From Eubacterium sp. (lineage in GTDB: Bacteria; Bacillota; Clostridia; Oscillospirales; Ruminococcaceae), in NCBI GenBank assembly GCA_031271685.1, contig JAISVH010000074.1, forward strand, positions 1-36,662: a stretch of 36,662 nt of DNA. The letters are read 5' to 3'. Positions 23,597 through 30,664 of the stretch are shown here, piece after piece. The translations under genes were made by a program, and so were the position numbers. Numbering within the stretch: the stretch's first letter is position 1; every line of letters begins with the position of its first letter. The notes beneath the pieces were generated by a model, which was not told where the DNA came from, did not search any database, and saw nothing but the letters and a program-made list of their open reading frames with translations.

Positions 23597-25057
23597 GTGA
23601 CAAATATAGCAAATATGAATATCGAAAAGAGAAATTACCCGATCAAGGCCGTCCAGTTCGGCGAGGGTAATTTTCTACGTGGCTTTGTAGACTACATGAT
23701 CGACATACTCAACGAAAAAAAACGTTGGGACGGAAGCGTTACGCTTCTTCAACCAATAGAGTTTGGCAGTCTTGACCATTTTAAAACGCAAAACTGCCTT
23801 TATACGGTATTTTTAAGAGGACTGGAAAGCGGCACCGAAAAGATTGAAAAGCGTGTGATCACCTGTTGCAACGAGGCAGTCTCATGCATTAAGGATTATG
23901 AGCGATATGCTGCTTTAGCAAAGCTAGACACACTAAGATTCGTCATCTCAAACACGACTGAAGCCGGAATAGTATACGACGGTTCCTGCCTGCTTTCCGA
24001 CCGCCCTCCAAAGTCATATCCGGCAAAACTTGCAAAGTTTTTATATGAACGTTATACATATTTTAACGGTGATATAAACAAGGGGATTATTGTTCTGCCC
24101 GTTGAGCTTATTGACGACAACGGCATTGAACTTAAAAGAATAGTAAAGCTTCACGTATACGACTGGAAATTAGGAGATGAGTTTGAGTCATGGTTGGACC
24201 GCGCCTGCGTATTTGCTTCGACTTTGGTTGACCGTATCGTTACCGGTTATCCAAAAGAAGAAGCCGAGGTTTTTGCCGAGCTTGGCTATGAAGATAAACT
24301 GTTGGTGACGGGAGAGCCTTTTGCCCTTTGGGTGATTGAGGCAGATCGTGACATAAGCGATGAAATCCCGTTTGACAAGGCGGGATTGCCGGTTATATTC
24401 ACCGATAATCAAAAGCCGTATAAGCAACGCAAAGTGCGAATCCTTAACGGAGCTCACACCAGTTTTGTGTTGGCATCTTTTCTTGCCGGAAATGATTTTG
24501 TTGGTCAGTCTATGGACGACGAGCTGATTTTCAAATTCATGCGCGACACTATATTTGATGAAGTTATTCCCACTTTAGACCTCCCCAAAGAAGATCTTAT
24601 AGAATTTGCCAACGCAGTTATCGATAGGTTTAAAAACCCCTTTATCAAGCATGCGCTGCTTTCTATTTCACTGAATAGCATATCAAAATGGCGTGCGCGG
24701 TGTTTGCCGAGTCTTATGGTTTATCTTGAGCGGAAAGGCGAATTACCTGCTCATTTGACGTTTTCACTGGCGGCTAATATCGCTTTCTATAACGGCAACG
24801 AAATAAAAGACGGTATTTTGATCGGCAACCGAAATGGCGAACCATATAACATTCAAGACGATAAAGCGGTTCTTGAATTTTTCGCAAAAAACTCAAGCCT
24901 TTCTTCACGAGAGATTGCGGAGCTGTTTTTAGGGAATGAAGAGTTTTTTGGCGAGGATTTAAATCGTTTGCCAGGTCTCACTGATAAGGTAACAGATTGT
25001 TTGTCTGAAATACGCTCAAATGGTATGCGGACGGCATTGGAAAAATATTTTAAATGA
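23597..25057 (+). CDS. uxaB: Tagaturonate reductase (altronate oxidoreductase)
   Basis: A 486-residue NAD-dependent mannitol-dehydrogenase-family enzyme that reduces D-tagaturonate to D-altronate. VQFGEGNFLRGFVDYMID at the N terminus is the nucleotide-binding segment; VISNTTEAGI and RKVRILNGAHTSFV are the family's conserved motifs, the last with the catalytic Lys and Asn-His region. The length matches UxaB. The start is GTG, with GGGAGG 6 bases upstream; the first ATG in frame is 12 codons later but lacks such a site. Divergent from uxaC and probably first in the plus-strand uronate series, though 585 bp packed with repeats separate it from uxaA. Confidence 0.94.
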   Translation: MTNIANMNIEKRNYPIKAVQFGEGNFLRGFVDYMIDILNEKKRWDGSVTLLQPIEFGSLDHFKTQNCLYTVFLRGLESGTEKIEKRVITCCNEAVSCIKDYERYAALAKLDTLRFVISNTTEAGIVYDGSCLLSDRPPKSYPAKLAKFLYERYTYFNGDINKGIIVLPVELIDDNGIELKRIVKLHVYDWKLGDEFESWLDRACVFASTLVDRIVTGYPKEEAEVFAELGYEDKLLVTGEPFALWVIEADRDISDEIPFDKAGLPVIFTDNQKPYKQRKVRILNGAHTSFVLASFLAGNDFVGQSMDDELIFKFMRDTIFDEVIPTLDLPKEDLIEFANAVIDRFKNPFIKHALLSISLNSISKWRARCLPSLMVYLERKGELPAHLTFSLAANIAFYNGNEIKDGILIGNRNGEPYNIQDDKAVLEFFAKNSSLSSREIAELFLGNEEFFGEDLNRLPGLTDKVTDCLSEIRSNGMRTALEKYFK

Positions 25058-25131
25058 GTTATAGGTTAGAAATCAGGAGTCGTTATGTCCACCTCAGCAA
25101 TGGTTAAAATATTTTTATAGCAAGCTTATTT

Positions 25132-25222
25132 TTAAGGCAACACCGCACAATTCACGCTTAACGGCTTGGTGCATAAATCACTTGCGGATTTTGCACGCCA
25201 GAACTTTGCGGTATTGCCTTAA
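25132..25222 (-). mobile_element. MITE-like element, internally deleted copy 3 (91 bp)
   Basis: TTAAGGCAACACCGCA and TGCGGTATTGCCTTAA bound it, giving near-perfect terminal repeats. Read on the minus strand, the first 33 and last 58 bases match the ends of the 180-bp copies, and about 89 bp of the centre are missing. It lies 74 bp beyond uxaB. Confidence 0.8.
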
Positions 25223-25248
25223 CAGTACAAAAAGCTACGCAAAACCGA

Positions 25249-25343
25249 TTCAAACATACTCGATGGAGCTGCTTTCGGTGTTCTAACAAGCGTCAGCTGA
25301 CGTAGTCGACATGGAACCCTTCGGGGACATGAATGCGGTTATA
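25249..25343 (+). repeat. E repeat copy 11 (A, shortened B, variant D)
   Basis: ttcaaacatactcgatggagc (diverged A), ttctaacaagcgtcagctgac, then tggaacccttcggggacatg and gaatgcggttata. The ...catggaaccc segment is shared with copies 4 and 8. Confidence 0.7.
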
Positions 25344-25502
25344 ACGCTTACAAGCTTTAAGGTTTGCTCGATTGTCGGCGGTTTTTCTTACGTTAACAGT
25401 CGTGTGACTATTGTTAGATCAGCCTTTTGCGTCGTTTTTCAGAATGTTTTATGAAATAGGTTTGCTATAGCTCATTATTGATGACTCCTAACTACTAACT
25501 AA
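25344..25502. other. Non-coding stretch between E repeat copies 11 and 12
   Basis: No gene or promoter is evident. A bulged hairpin, TAACAGTC with GACTATTGTTA around 25395-25417, is the only structure I see. With MITE copy 3 and E copies 11 and 12 it makes up the 585-bp gap between uxaB and uxaA. Confidence 0.4.
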
Positions 25503-25625
25503 TTCAAACATCTGCGGCGTAGCCGCTTCAAGTGTTTTAACAAACGTTAGCGGGGGATTGAAAATCACCTGCCACTGACGTATAATCCGCCGCCTAAGGG
25601 TCTGGGGGTCATGGACGCGGTTGTG
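25503..25625 (+). repeat. E repeat copy 12 (modules A, B and D)
   Basis: ttcaaacatctgcggcgtagcc (A, perfect GCGGC..GCCGC hairpin), acaaacgttagcgggggattg (B) with its right arm, and D ccgccgcctaagggtctggg ending gacgcggttgt. Its end is 6 bp before the uxaA ribosome site. Confidence 0.82.
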
Positions 25626-25642
25626 TATTAGGGAGTTTGATT

Positions 25643-27130
25643 ATGAAGGTTATTAAAATTAACGGCGGAGATAATGTCGTTGTTGCCGCAGAGCCTATCC
25701 CAAAGGACACGGTGATTACGGTTGACGGCTTGAAAGTCAAAGTCTTAGGAGATATACCCGCCGGCCATAAAATAGCGGTTGAAAATATATCCGTTGGCGC
25801 AAATGTTATAAAATACGGCGAGCGTATAGGATTTGCCGGCAAAGATATAAAAATTGGCGATTGGGTGCATGTACATAACTTAAAAACCACCCTAAGCGGA
25901 AAGATCGAATATTCATATGACCCAGTGAAAATAAAAGAAACATCCCGATCTCCGGCAGTTTTTAAAGGATTTTTGCGCGAAAACGGCAGTGTTGGGGTTC
26001 GTAATGAAATTTGGATCATTCCAACGGTCGGGTGTGTTAACGGCATAGCCGAAACGCTTCAAAAATTTGGGGAAGCCGAATCTGTCAAAAAGGCTGATAT
26101 TGACGCCGCCGTGGCTTTTCCTCATCCTTACGGGTGTTCACAGTTGGGATATGACCAGGAAACGACCCGTGTTATTTTGGCGGATCTTATCAATCACCCC
26201 AATGCCGGCGCCGTGTTGGTTGTGGGATTAGGCTGTGAAAACAGCGGCGTTAATGTACTAAAAGACTATATCGGCCAATATAATCCCGATAGAGTAAAGT
26301 TTTTAATAACTCAGGATTTTGATGATGAAATTGCCGAAGGAAAAAAGCTTTTAGTCGAGCTTATTGAATATGCTTCTAAAGCTGAACGCACGGAGATTTC
26401 CGCTTCTAAGCTTATAATCGGACTTAAGTGCGGCGGCTCCGACGGATTTTCGGGCATAACCGCCAACCCCACTGTAGGTGCGTTTTCGGATCTATTGGTT
26501 TCAATGGGAGGAACCACCATACTTACAGAGGTTCCCGAAATGTTTGGCGCAGAACAAATTTTAATGAACCGCGCTAAAAATGAAAAAATCTATGGCCAAA
26601 TAGTTGATTTGATAAACGACTTTAAAGAATATTATGAAAAATCGGGGATGCCGATTTATGAAAACCCATCGCCCGGAAATAAAGACGGCGGCATTTCCAC
26701 GCTTGAAGATAAATCGCTTGGATGTACCCAAAAATCGGGCAGTTCTCCGGTTTGCGGAGTGTTGGGTTATGGAGATAAAGCGAGTGATTCCGGGCTTAAC
26801 CTGCTTAGCGCTCCTGGCAACGACCTTGTTGCGGCTACCGCTTTAGCCGCGTCCGGAGCACAAATTGTGCTATTCACTACCGGACGAGGCACTCCTTTCG
26901 CTTCACCGGTGCCTACAGTGAAAATTTCAAGCAATACCGCTCTTTTTAAAAGAAAATCCGGTTGGATCGATTTTAATGCCGGTTATGCCGTAGACGGGAC
27001 TAAAACAATAGATGAGCTTGGCGCTGACTTGCTTGAGTTTGTTCTGAAAATTGCAAACGGAAAATCGGTGAAAAGCGAGGAAATGGGACTACACGATATG
27101 GCTATATTTAAAACCGGGGTGACTTTGTAA
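25643..27130 (+). CDS. uxaA: Altronate dehydratase
   Basis: A 495-residue UxaA-family enzyme that dehydrates D-altronate to 2-keto-3-deoxygluconate. The N-terminal SAF domain (about 1-90, with VAAEPIPKDTVITVDG and GDWVHVHNLKT) is followed by the large catalytic part: GYGCSQ-like PYGCSQLGYD, GLGCENSGVN, LKCGGSDGFSGITANPTVG and EVPEMFGAE; conserved Cys residues fit the iron-dependent site. I set the start at ATG 25643, as GGGAG lies 7 bases upstream, in place of an in-frame TTG six bases earlier. It follows uxaB at 585 bp, its upstream end in E repeat copy 12, and precedes eda by 451 bp. Confidence 0.95.
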   Translation: MKVIKINGGDNVVVAAEPIPKDTVITVDGLKVKVLGDIPAGHKIAVENISVGANVIKYGERIGFAGKDIKIGDWVHVHNLKTTLSGKIEYSYDPVKIKETSRSPAVFKGFLRENGSVGVRNEIWIIPTVGCVNGIAETLQKFGEAESVKKADIDAAVAFPHPYGCSQLGYDQETTRVILADLINHPNAGAVLVVGLGCENSGVNVLKDYIGQYNPDRVKFLITQDFDDEIAEGKKLLVELIEYASKAERTEISASKLIIGLKCGGSDGFSGITANPTVGAFSDLLVSMGGTTILTEVPEMFGAEQILMNRAKNEKIYGQIVDLINDFKEYYEKSGMPIYENPSPGNKDGGISTLEDKSLGCTQKSGSSPVCGVLGYGDKASDSGLNLLSAPGNDLVAATALAASGAQIVLFTTGRGTPFASPVPTVKISSNTALFKRKSGWIDFNAGYAVDGTKTIDELGADLLEFVLKIANGKSVKSEEMGLHDMAIFKTGVTL

Positions 27131-27143
27131 TAAAATCACGGTT

Positions 27144-27245
27144 ATCAGGCTACCTACAGGATTGCTAAACCGGCGACAATCATGCATTTCCGCAGTATTA
27201 CTGCGGTTTGCTCAACCTTAGGCACCTTTGTTGTGTTTGCCTGAT
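27144..27245 (+). ncRNA. Candidate structured RNA element or complex terminator after uxaA
   Basis: An outer stem ATCAGGC (27144-27150) and GCCTGAT (27239-27245) encloses a perfect inner hairpin CCGCAGTA-t-TACTGCGG (27190-27206) and further partly complementary arms (AGGATTGCTAAACC with GGTTTGCTCAACCT). TTGATTCTTTTT follows, as after a terminator. I match it to no known riboswitch. It might end uxaA transcription or be a small RNA. Confidence 0.35.
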
Positions 27246-27307
27246 CTTGATTCTTTTTAAAACGATGATATTTTAAAATATGATCCAGCGATAAGGTTAT
27301 TTAAATA

Positions 27308-27398
27308 TTCAAACATCTGCGGCGGAACCTCTTCCGGTGTTTTAACAAACGTCAGCGGGGATTGAAAATCACCCGCCGTTGACGTATAGCAAATTAAC
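27308..27398 (+). repeat. E repeat copy 13 (modules A and B)
   Basis: ttcaaacatctgcggcggaacc (A), acaaacgtcagcggggattg (B) with the mirror arm caccc..gccgttgacgta, and a tail atagcaaattaac. It lacks C and D modules. Between it and eda lies X repeat copy 2. Confidence 0.8.
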
Positions 27399-27421
27399 TC
27401 GAAAACAAGCAAAATTAATTT

Positions 27422-27526
27422 CAGCAAAACCGCATGGTATTTTGCAGTAAATCCGCTTGTGCAGATTAACTGCAACTTTCGTGTTATTATCCTTGATATT
27501 TTCTAAGTTAATTACCTATAAATCAG
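27422..27526 (+). repeat. X repeat copy 2
   Basis: Begins gcaaaaccgcatggtatttt and ends ctaagttaattacctataaatcag, sharing both ends with X copy 1 in E copy 10; a short hairpin ttaactgc/gcagattaa region fills the middle. The distance from its end to the eda start is about 55 bp. Confidence 0.45.
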
Positions 27527-27581
27527 TTTAATTATCCGCGTAAGCGGAGTTTTGCAATATATTAAAGTAAAGGAGAGTAAA

Positions 27582-28541
27582 ATGACAATTATTGAAGAAA
27601 TTTCAAAAATAGGAATAGTTCCAGTTATAGCGTTGGAAGACGCTAAAGACGCCAAACCTCTGGCGAAATCCCTTTGCGACGGAGGTCTTCCCTGTGCCGA
27701 GGTAACTTTTAGGACTGCCGCAGCTGAAGAGAGCATAAAAATCATGACTTCAGAATTTCCACAGATGTTGGTGGGCGCCGGCACGGTTCTTACTACAGAG
27801 CAGGTTGACCGGGCGGTGAAAGCGGGCGCTAAATTTATCGTCAGCCCGGGACTTAATCCTAAAATCGTAAAATATTGCTTAGATAAGGGTGTTGCTGTCG
27901 CGCCCGGATGCGCTAACCCTTCTGACGTTGAGCAGGCGATAGAATTAGGCCTGAAAACAGTAAAATTCTTTCCGGCCGAGCAGGCGGGAGGACTTAGTAT
28001 GATAAAAGCTATGGCCGCGCCTTACACGCAAATGACTTTTATGCCTACCGGAGGGATCAATGCAAAAAATCTTTTGGATTATCTTAACTTTAATAAAATT
28101 TTAGCTTGTGGCGGTAGCTGGATGGTATCAAAAGATATGATATCCGCCGGTGAGTTCGACAAGATAACCGCTCTTACCCGCGAAGCGGTTGACCTTATGT
28201 TGGGCTTTAATCTTGCGCATGTGGGGATAAATGAGATAGACCCCGAAAATGCGCTTTCTGCGGCTGTAAACTTTGAAAACCTATTTGGATTTTCTAAAAA
28301 AGACGGTAATTCTTCTGTTTTTGCAGGAAAATATGTCGAGGTCATGAAATCGCCTTATCTCGGCAAAAACGGACATTTGGCCATCGGCACTAATTTTATA
28401 GATCGCGCTGTATATCATCTTGAAAAACGCGGTGTTAAATTTGATAAAAGCACTGAGAAAAGAGATCCAAAAGGCGCTTTAAAAGCTGTTTATCTTGAGA
28501 ATGAGATAGGCGGATTTGCTATTCATCTCGTTCAGAAATAG
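27582..28541 (+). CDS. eda: KDPG aldolase with C-terminal VOC-like domain
   Basis: A 319-residue protein. Residues about 1-205 are a bifunctional KHG/KDPG aldolase: GIVPVIAL, AEVTFRTAAAEE with the catalytic Glu, LVGAGTVL, the Schiff-base Lys in KFFPAEQAGG, and FMPTGGI. It splits 2-keto-3-deoxy-6-phosphogluconate to pyruvate and glyceraldehyde 3-phosphate. The typical enzyme ends near 210, but here about 105 residues follow (HVGINEIDPENAL, HLAIGTNFIDRAVYHLEKRG, GGFAIHLVQK) with the pattern of a vicinal-oxygen-chelate (glyoxalase-like) domain. Such fusions occur in Clostridia and their role is not known to me. The start is the ATG at 27582, with AAAGGAGA upstream; an in-frame TTG lies ten codons earlier. 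Confidence 0.9.
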   Translation: MTIIEEISKIGIVPVIALEDAKDAKPLAKSLCDGGLPCAEVTFRTAAAEESIKIMTSEFPQMLVGAGTVLTTEQVDRAVKAGAKFIVSPGLNPKIVKYCLDKGVAVAPGCANPSDVEQAIELGLKTVKFFPAEQAGGLSMIKAMAAPYTQMTFMPTGGINAKNLLDYLNFNKILACGGSWMVSKDMISAGEFDKITALTREAVDLMLGFNLAHVGINEIDPENALSAAVNFENLFGFSKKDGNSSVFAGKYVEVMKSPYLGKNGHLAIGTNFIDRAVYHLEKRGVKFDKSTEKRDPKGALKAVYLENEIGGFAIHLVQK

Positions 28542-28565
28542 TTTTAGAAGAACGAAAAGCAAGCA

Positions 28566-28700
28566 TTTAAAAATCTGCGGCGGAGCCGCTTCCTATGTTT
28601 TATAATCGTTTAACTTAAAATTTAATAAATTTTAAGTTAAACGGGTATAACAAGCGTCAGCGATGATTGAAAATCACCCGCCGCTGATGTATAGTAAATC
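28566..28700 (+). repeat. E repeat copy 14 (modules A, C and B)
   Basis: tttaaaaatctgcggcggagcc (A), the full C palindrome cgtttaacttaaaatttaat with mirror arm taaattttaagttaaacg, then caagcgtcagcgatgattga (B) and its arm cacccgccgctgatg. There is no D module. It fills the 222-bp eda-kdgK gap. Confidence 0.82.
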
Positions 28701-28711
28701 GACTTGAAAAT

Positions 28712-28734
28712 GAACACGTGACGACGAACACGTG
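28712..28734 (+). promoter_or_regulatory. Tandem repeat GAACACGTG upstream of kdgK
   Basis: GAACACGTG occurs twice, at 28712-28720 and 28726-28734, with a 14-bp period; each contains the palindrome CACGTG. A TATAAA follows at 28735. The pair may be a regulator site for the kdgK-kduI-kduD unit. A good -35 at the right spacing is not seen. Confidence 0.45.
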
Positions 28735-28763
28735 TATAAAAAATATAAAGAGGTAAGATTAAT

Positions 28764-29786
28764 ATGAAAAAAGTTATAACTTTTGGCGAAATTATGTTAA
28801 GACTGGCACCCGAAGGGTATTACCGCTTCACTCAGGCGGAAAAATTCGGCGCCACATACGGCGGCGGCGAGGCAAATGTTGCGGTATCACTCGCCAACTA
28901 CGGTTACGACGTTAAATTTGTTACAAAACTCCCTAAACACGAAATTGGTCAGGCAGCTATAAATTCGCTTAGAAAATATGGCGTTGATACAAGTTTTATC
29001 GCACGAGGCGGTGATAGGGTCGGCATATACTTTCTAGAAAAAGGCGCAAGCCAAAGACCTTCAAAGGTTATTTATGACCGTGCGGGATCCTCTATTGCAA
29101 CGGCTACCTCTGCTGATTTTGATTGGGATAAGATTTTTGACGGAGTTGATTGGTTCCATTTTACCGGCATTACACCCGCATTAGGAGACGGAATAGCCGC
29201 TATTTGTCTCGAGGCTTGTAAAAAAGCAAAGGAAAAGGGAGTTACTATAAGCTGTGACTTAAATTATCGCAACAAGCTTTGGAGCAAAGAAAAAGCCGGA
29301 AAGGTAATGGGAGAGATCTGTCAGTTTGTTGATGTTTGTATCGCCAACGAAGAAGACGCGGGCGACGTGTTTGCAATTAAAGCAAAGAATACCGATGTTA
29401 CTAAAGGCGAAGTAAACCACGATGGTTATAAAGACGTTGCAAAGCAATTGGCTGATCGCTTTAATTTTAAGAAGGTCGCCATTACCCTCAGAACTTCTAT
29501 TTCCGCCAACGACAACGGTTGGGCAGCTATGCTTTATGAAAACGGCAACAGCTTTTTCTCAAAGAGCTATAAAGTTCATATCGTTGACCGTGTGGGCGGC
29601 GGAGACAGCTTCGGCGGCGGCCTTATATACGCTAGCCTAGAAAATTTTGAGCCTCAGCAAGCAATTGAGTTCGCTGTAGCGGCAAGTTGCCTTAAACATA
29701 CGGTTGAAGGCGACTTTAATTTAGTAAGCGTTGACGAAGTAACGAAACTTTCGGGCGGAGACGGTTCCGGACGCGTTCAGAGATAG
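28764..29786 (+). CDS. kdgK: 2-Keto-3-deoxygluconate kinase
   Basis: A 340-residue PfkB/ribokinase-family sugar kinase that phosphorylates 2-keto-3-deoxygluconate to KDPG, joining the UxaA and KduD branches to Eda. GGGEANVAVSLANYG near residues 34-48 is the substrate and family motif; DRVGGGDSFGGG near 272-283 is the catalytic Asp and anion-hole motif (GGGD, the form often seen in this subfamily, in place of GAGD); GASQRPSKVIYDR fits KDG kinases. AGAGG stands 10 bases upstream of the ATG. It starts a tightly spaced set: kduI follows 23 bp after it. Confidence 0.92.
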   Translation: MKKVITFGEIMLRLAPEGYYRFTQAEKFGATYGGGEANVAVSLANYGYDVKFVTKLPKHEIGQAAINSLRKYGVDTSFIARGGDRVGIYFLEKGASQRPSKVIYDRAGSSIATATSADFDWDKIFDGVDWFHFTGITPALGDGIAAICLEACKKAKEKGVTISCDLNYRNKLWSKEKAGKVMGEICQFVDVCIANEEDAGDVFAIKAKNTDVTKGEVNHDGYKDVAKQLADRFNFKKVAITLRTSISANDNGWAAMLYENGNSFFSKSYKVHIVDRVGGGDSFGGGLIYASLENFEPQQAIEFAVAASCLKHTVEGDFNLVSVDEVTKLSGGDGSGRVQR

Positions 29787-29809
29787 TTATTAAGAAGGAG
29801 AATAGTTGC

Positions 29810-30649
29810 ATGGAATTGAGAACGGCGGCTTCACCAAAAGATGTGAAGAATTATGATACCAAAAGGTTAAGAGAAGAGTTTTTGATCAGCGATCTATTTA
29901 AACCTGACGAGATAAAAACACTTTATAGCCATATTGACCGCATTATTGTCGGCTCCGCGGTGCCCGCAAGCAAAATGTTAATATTGACGGCGGGGGAAGA
30001 GATTAGAGCGGAATATTTTTTAGAGCGCCGTGAATTGGGTATAATTAATGTCGGCGGAAAAGGTATTGTAATCGTTGACGGAACAAATTATGCATTAGAT
30101 TATAAGGACGGTATGTACATCGGAATGGGAGCTAAGGATATTTCATTTAAGAGTGACGATCCTAATAAGCCCGCTAAGTTTTATTTCAACAGCGCGCCGG
30201 CCCATAAGGCTTATCCTACAAAGCTTATAACTCTTGACAGCATAAAACCGGAAAATAAAGTGGAGCTAGGTTCAATGGAAGAATGCAACCACAGGGTAAT
30301 AAACAAATACATATTGCCGGGACAAGTAGAAAGCTGCCAGCTAGTTATGGGCATGACCGCGCTTAAACCCGGCAGCGTTTGGAACACAATGCCGTGCCAC
30401 ACCCATGACAGAAGAATGGAGGTATATCTCTACTTCGAGGTTGCCGACGACGCGGTAGTATTCCATTATATGGGTGAGCCGACAGAAACTAGGCATATCG
30501 TTATGCGCAACGAAGAGGCGGTGATCTCTCCGAGTTGGTCGATTCATAGTGCTTGCGCCACTCGCTCATATACTTTTATTTGGGGCATGGTGGGGGAAAA
30601 TCAGGCGTTTGACGACATGGATCATGTGGCAATGAAAGATATTAAATAA
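29810..30649 (+). CDS. kduI: 5-Keto-4-deoxyuronate isomerase
   Basis: A 279-residue enzyme of the KduI cupin family. It converts 4-deoxy-L-threo-5-hexosulose uronate, which arises spontaneously from unsaturated galacturonate, to 2,5-diketo-3-deoxygluconate. The zinc-site segment MPCHTHDRRMEVYLYFEV and EECNHRVINKYILPG are hallmark motifs, and the length is that of the E. coli enzyme. An AAGGAGAATAG site lies upstream of the ATG. It is between kdgK and kduD in an operon with 15-23 bp gaps. The reaction is known from the family; no unusual residue stands out. Confidence 0.95.
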   Translation: MELRTAASPKDVKNYDTKRLREEFLISDLFKPDEIKTLYSHIDRIIVGSAVPASKMLILTAGEEIRAEYFLERRELGIINVGGKGIVIVDGTNYALDYKDGMYIGMGAKDISFKSDDPNKPAKFYFNSAPAHKAYPTKLITLDSIKPENKVELGSMEECNHRVINKYILPGQVESCQLVMGMTALKPGSVWNTMPCHTHDRRMEVYLYFEVADDAVVFHYMGEPTETRHIVMRNEEAVISPSWSIHSACATRSYTFIWGMVGENQAFDDMDHVAMKDIK

Positions 30650-30664
30650 ATAAGGAGTATTCTA

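Noticed and set aside
27144-27245. Known riboswitch class after uxaA
   Set aside because: I could not match it to the conserved cores of the common classes, so it is only listed as an unknown structured stretch.
2781-28700. CRISPR array from the many repeated intergenic sequences
   Set aside because: Repeats are scattered, of variable length and module content, without regular spacers, and no cas gene is present.
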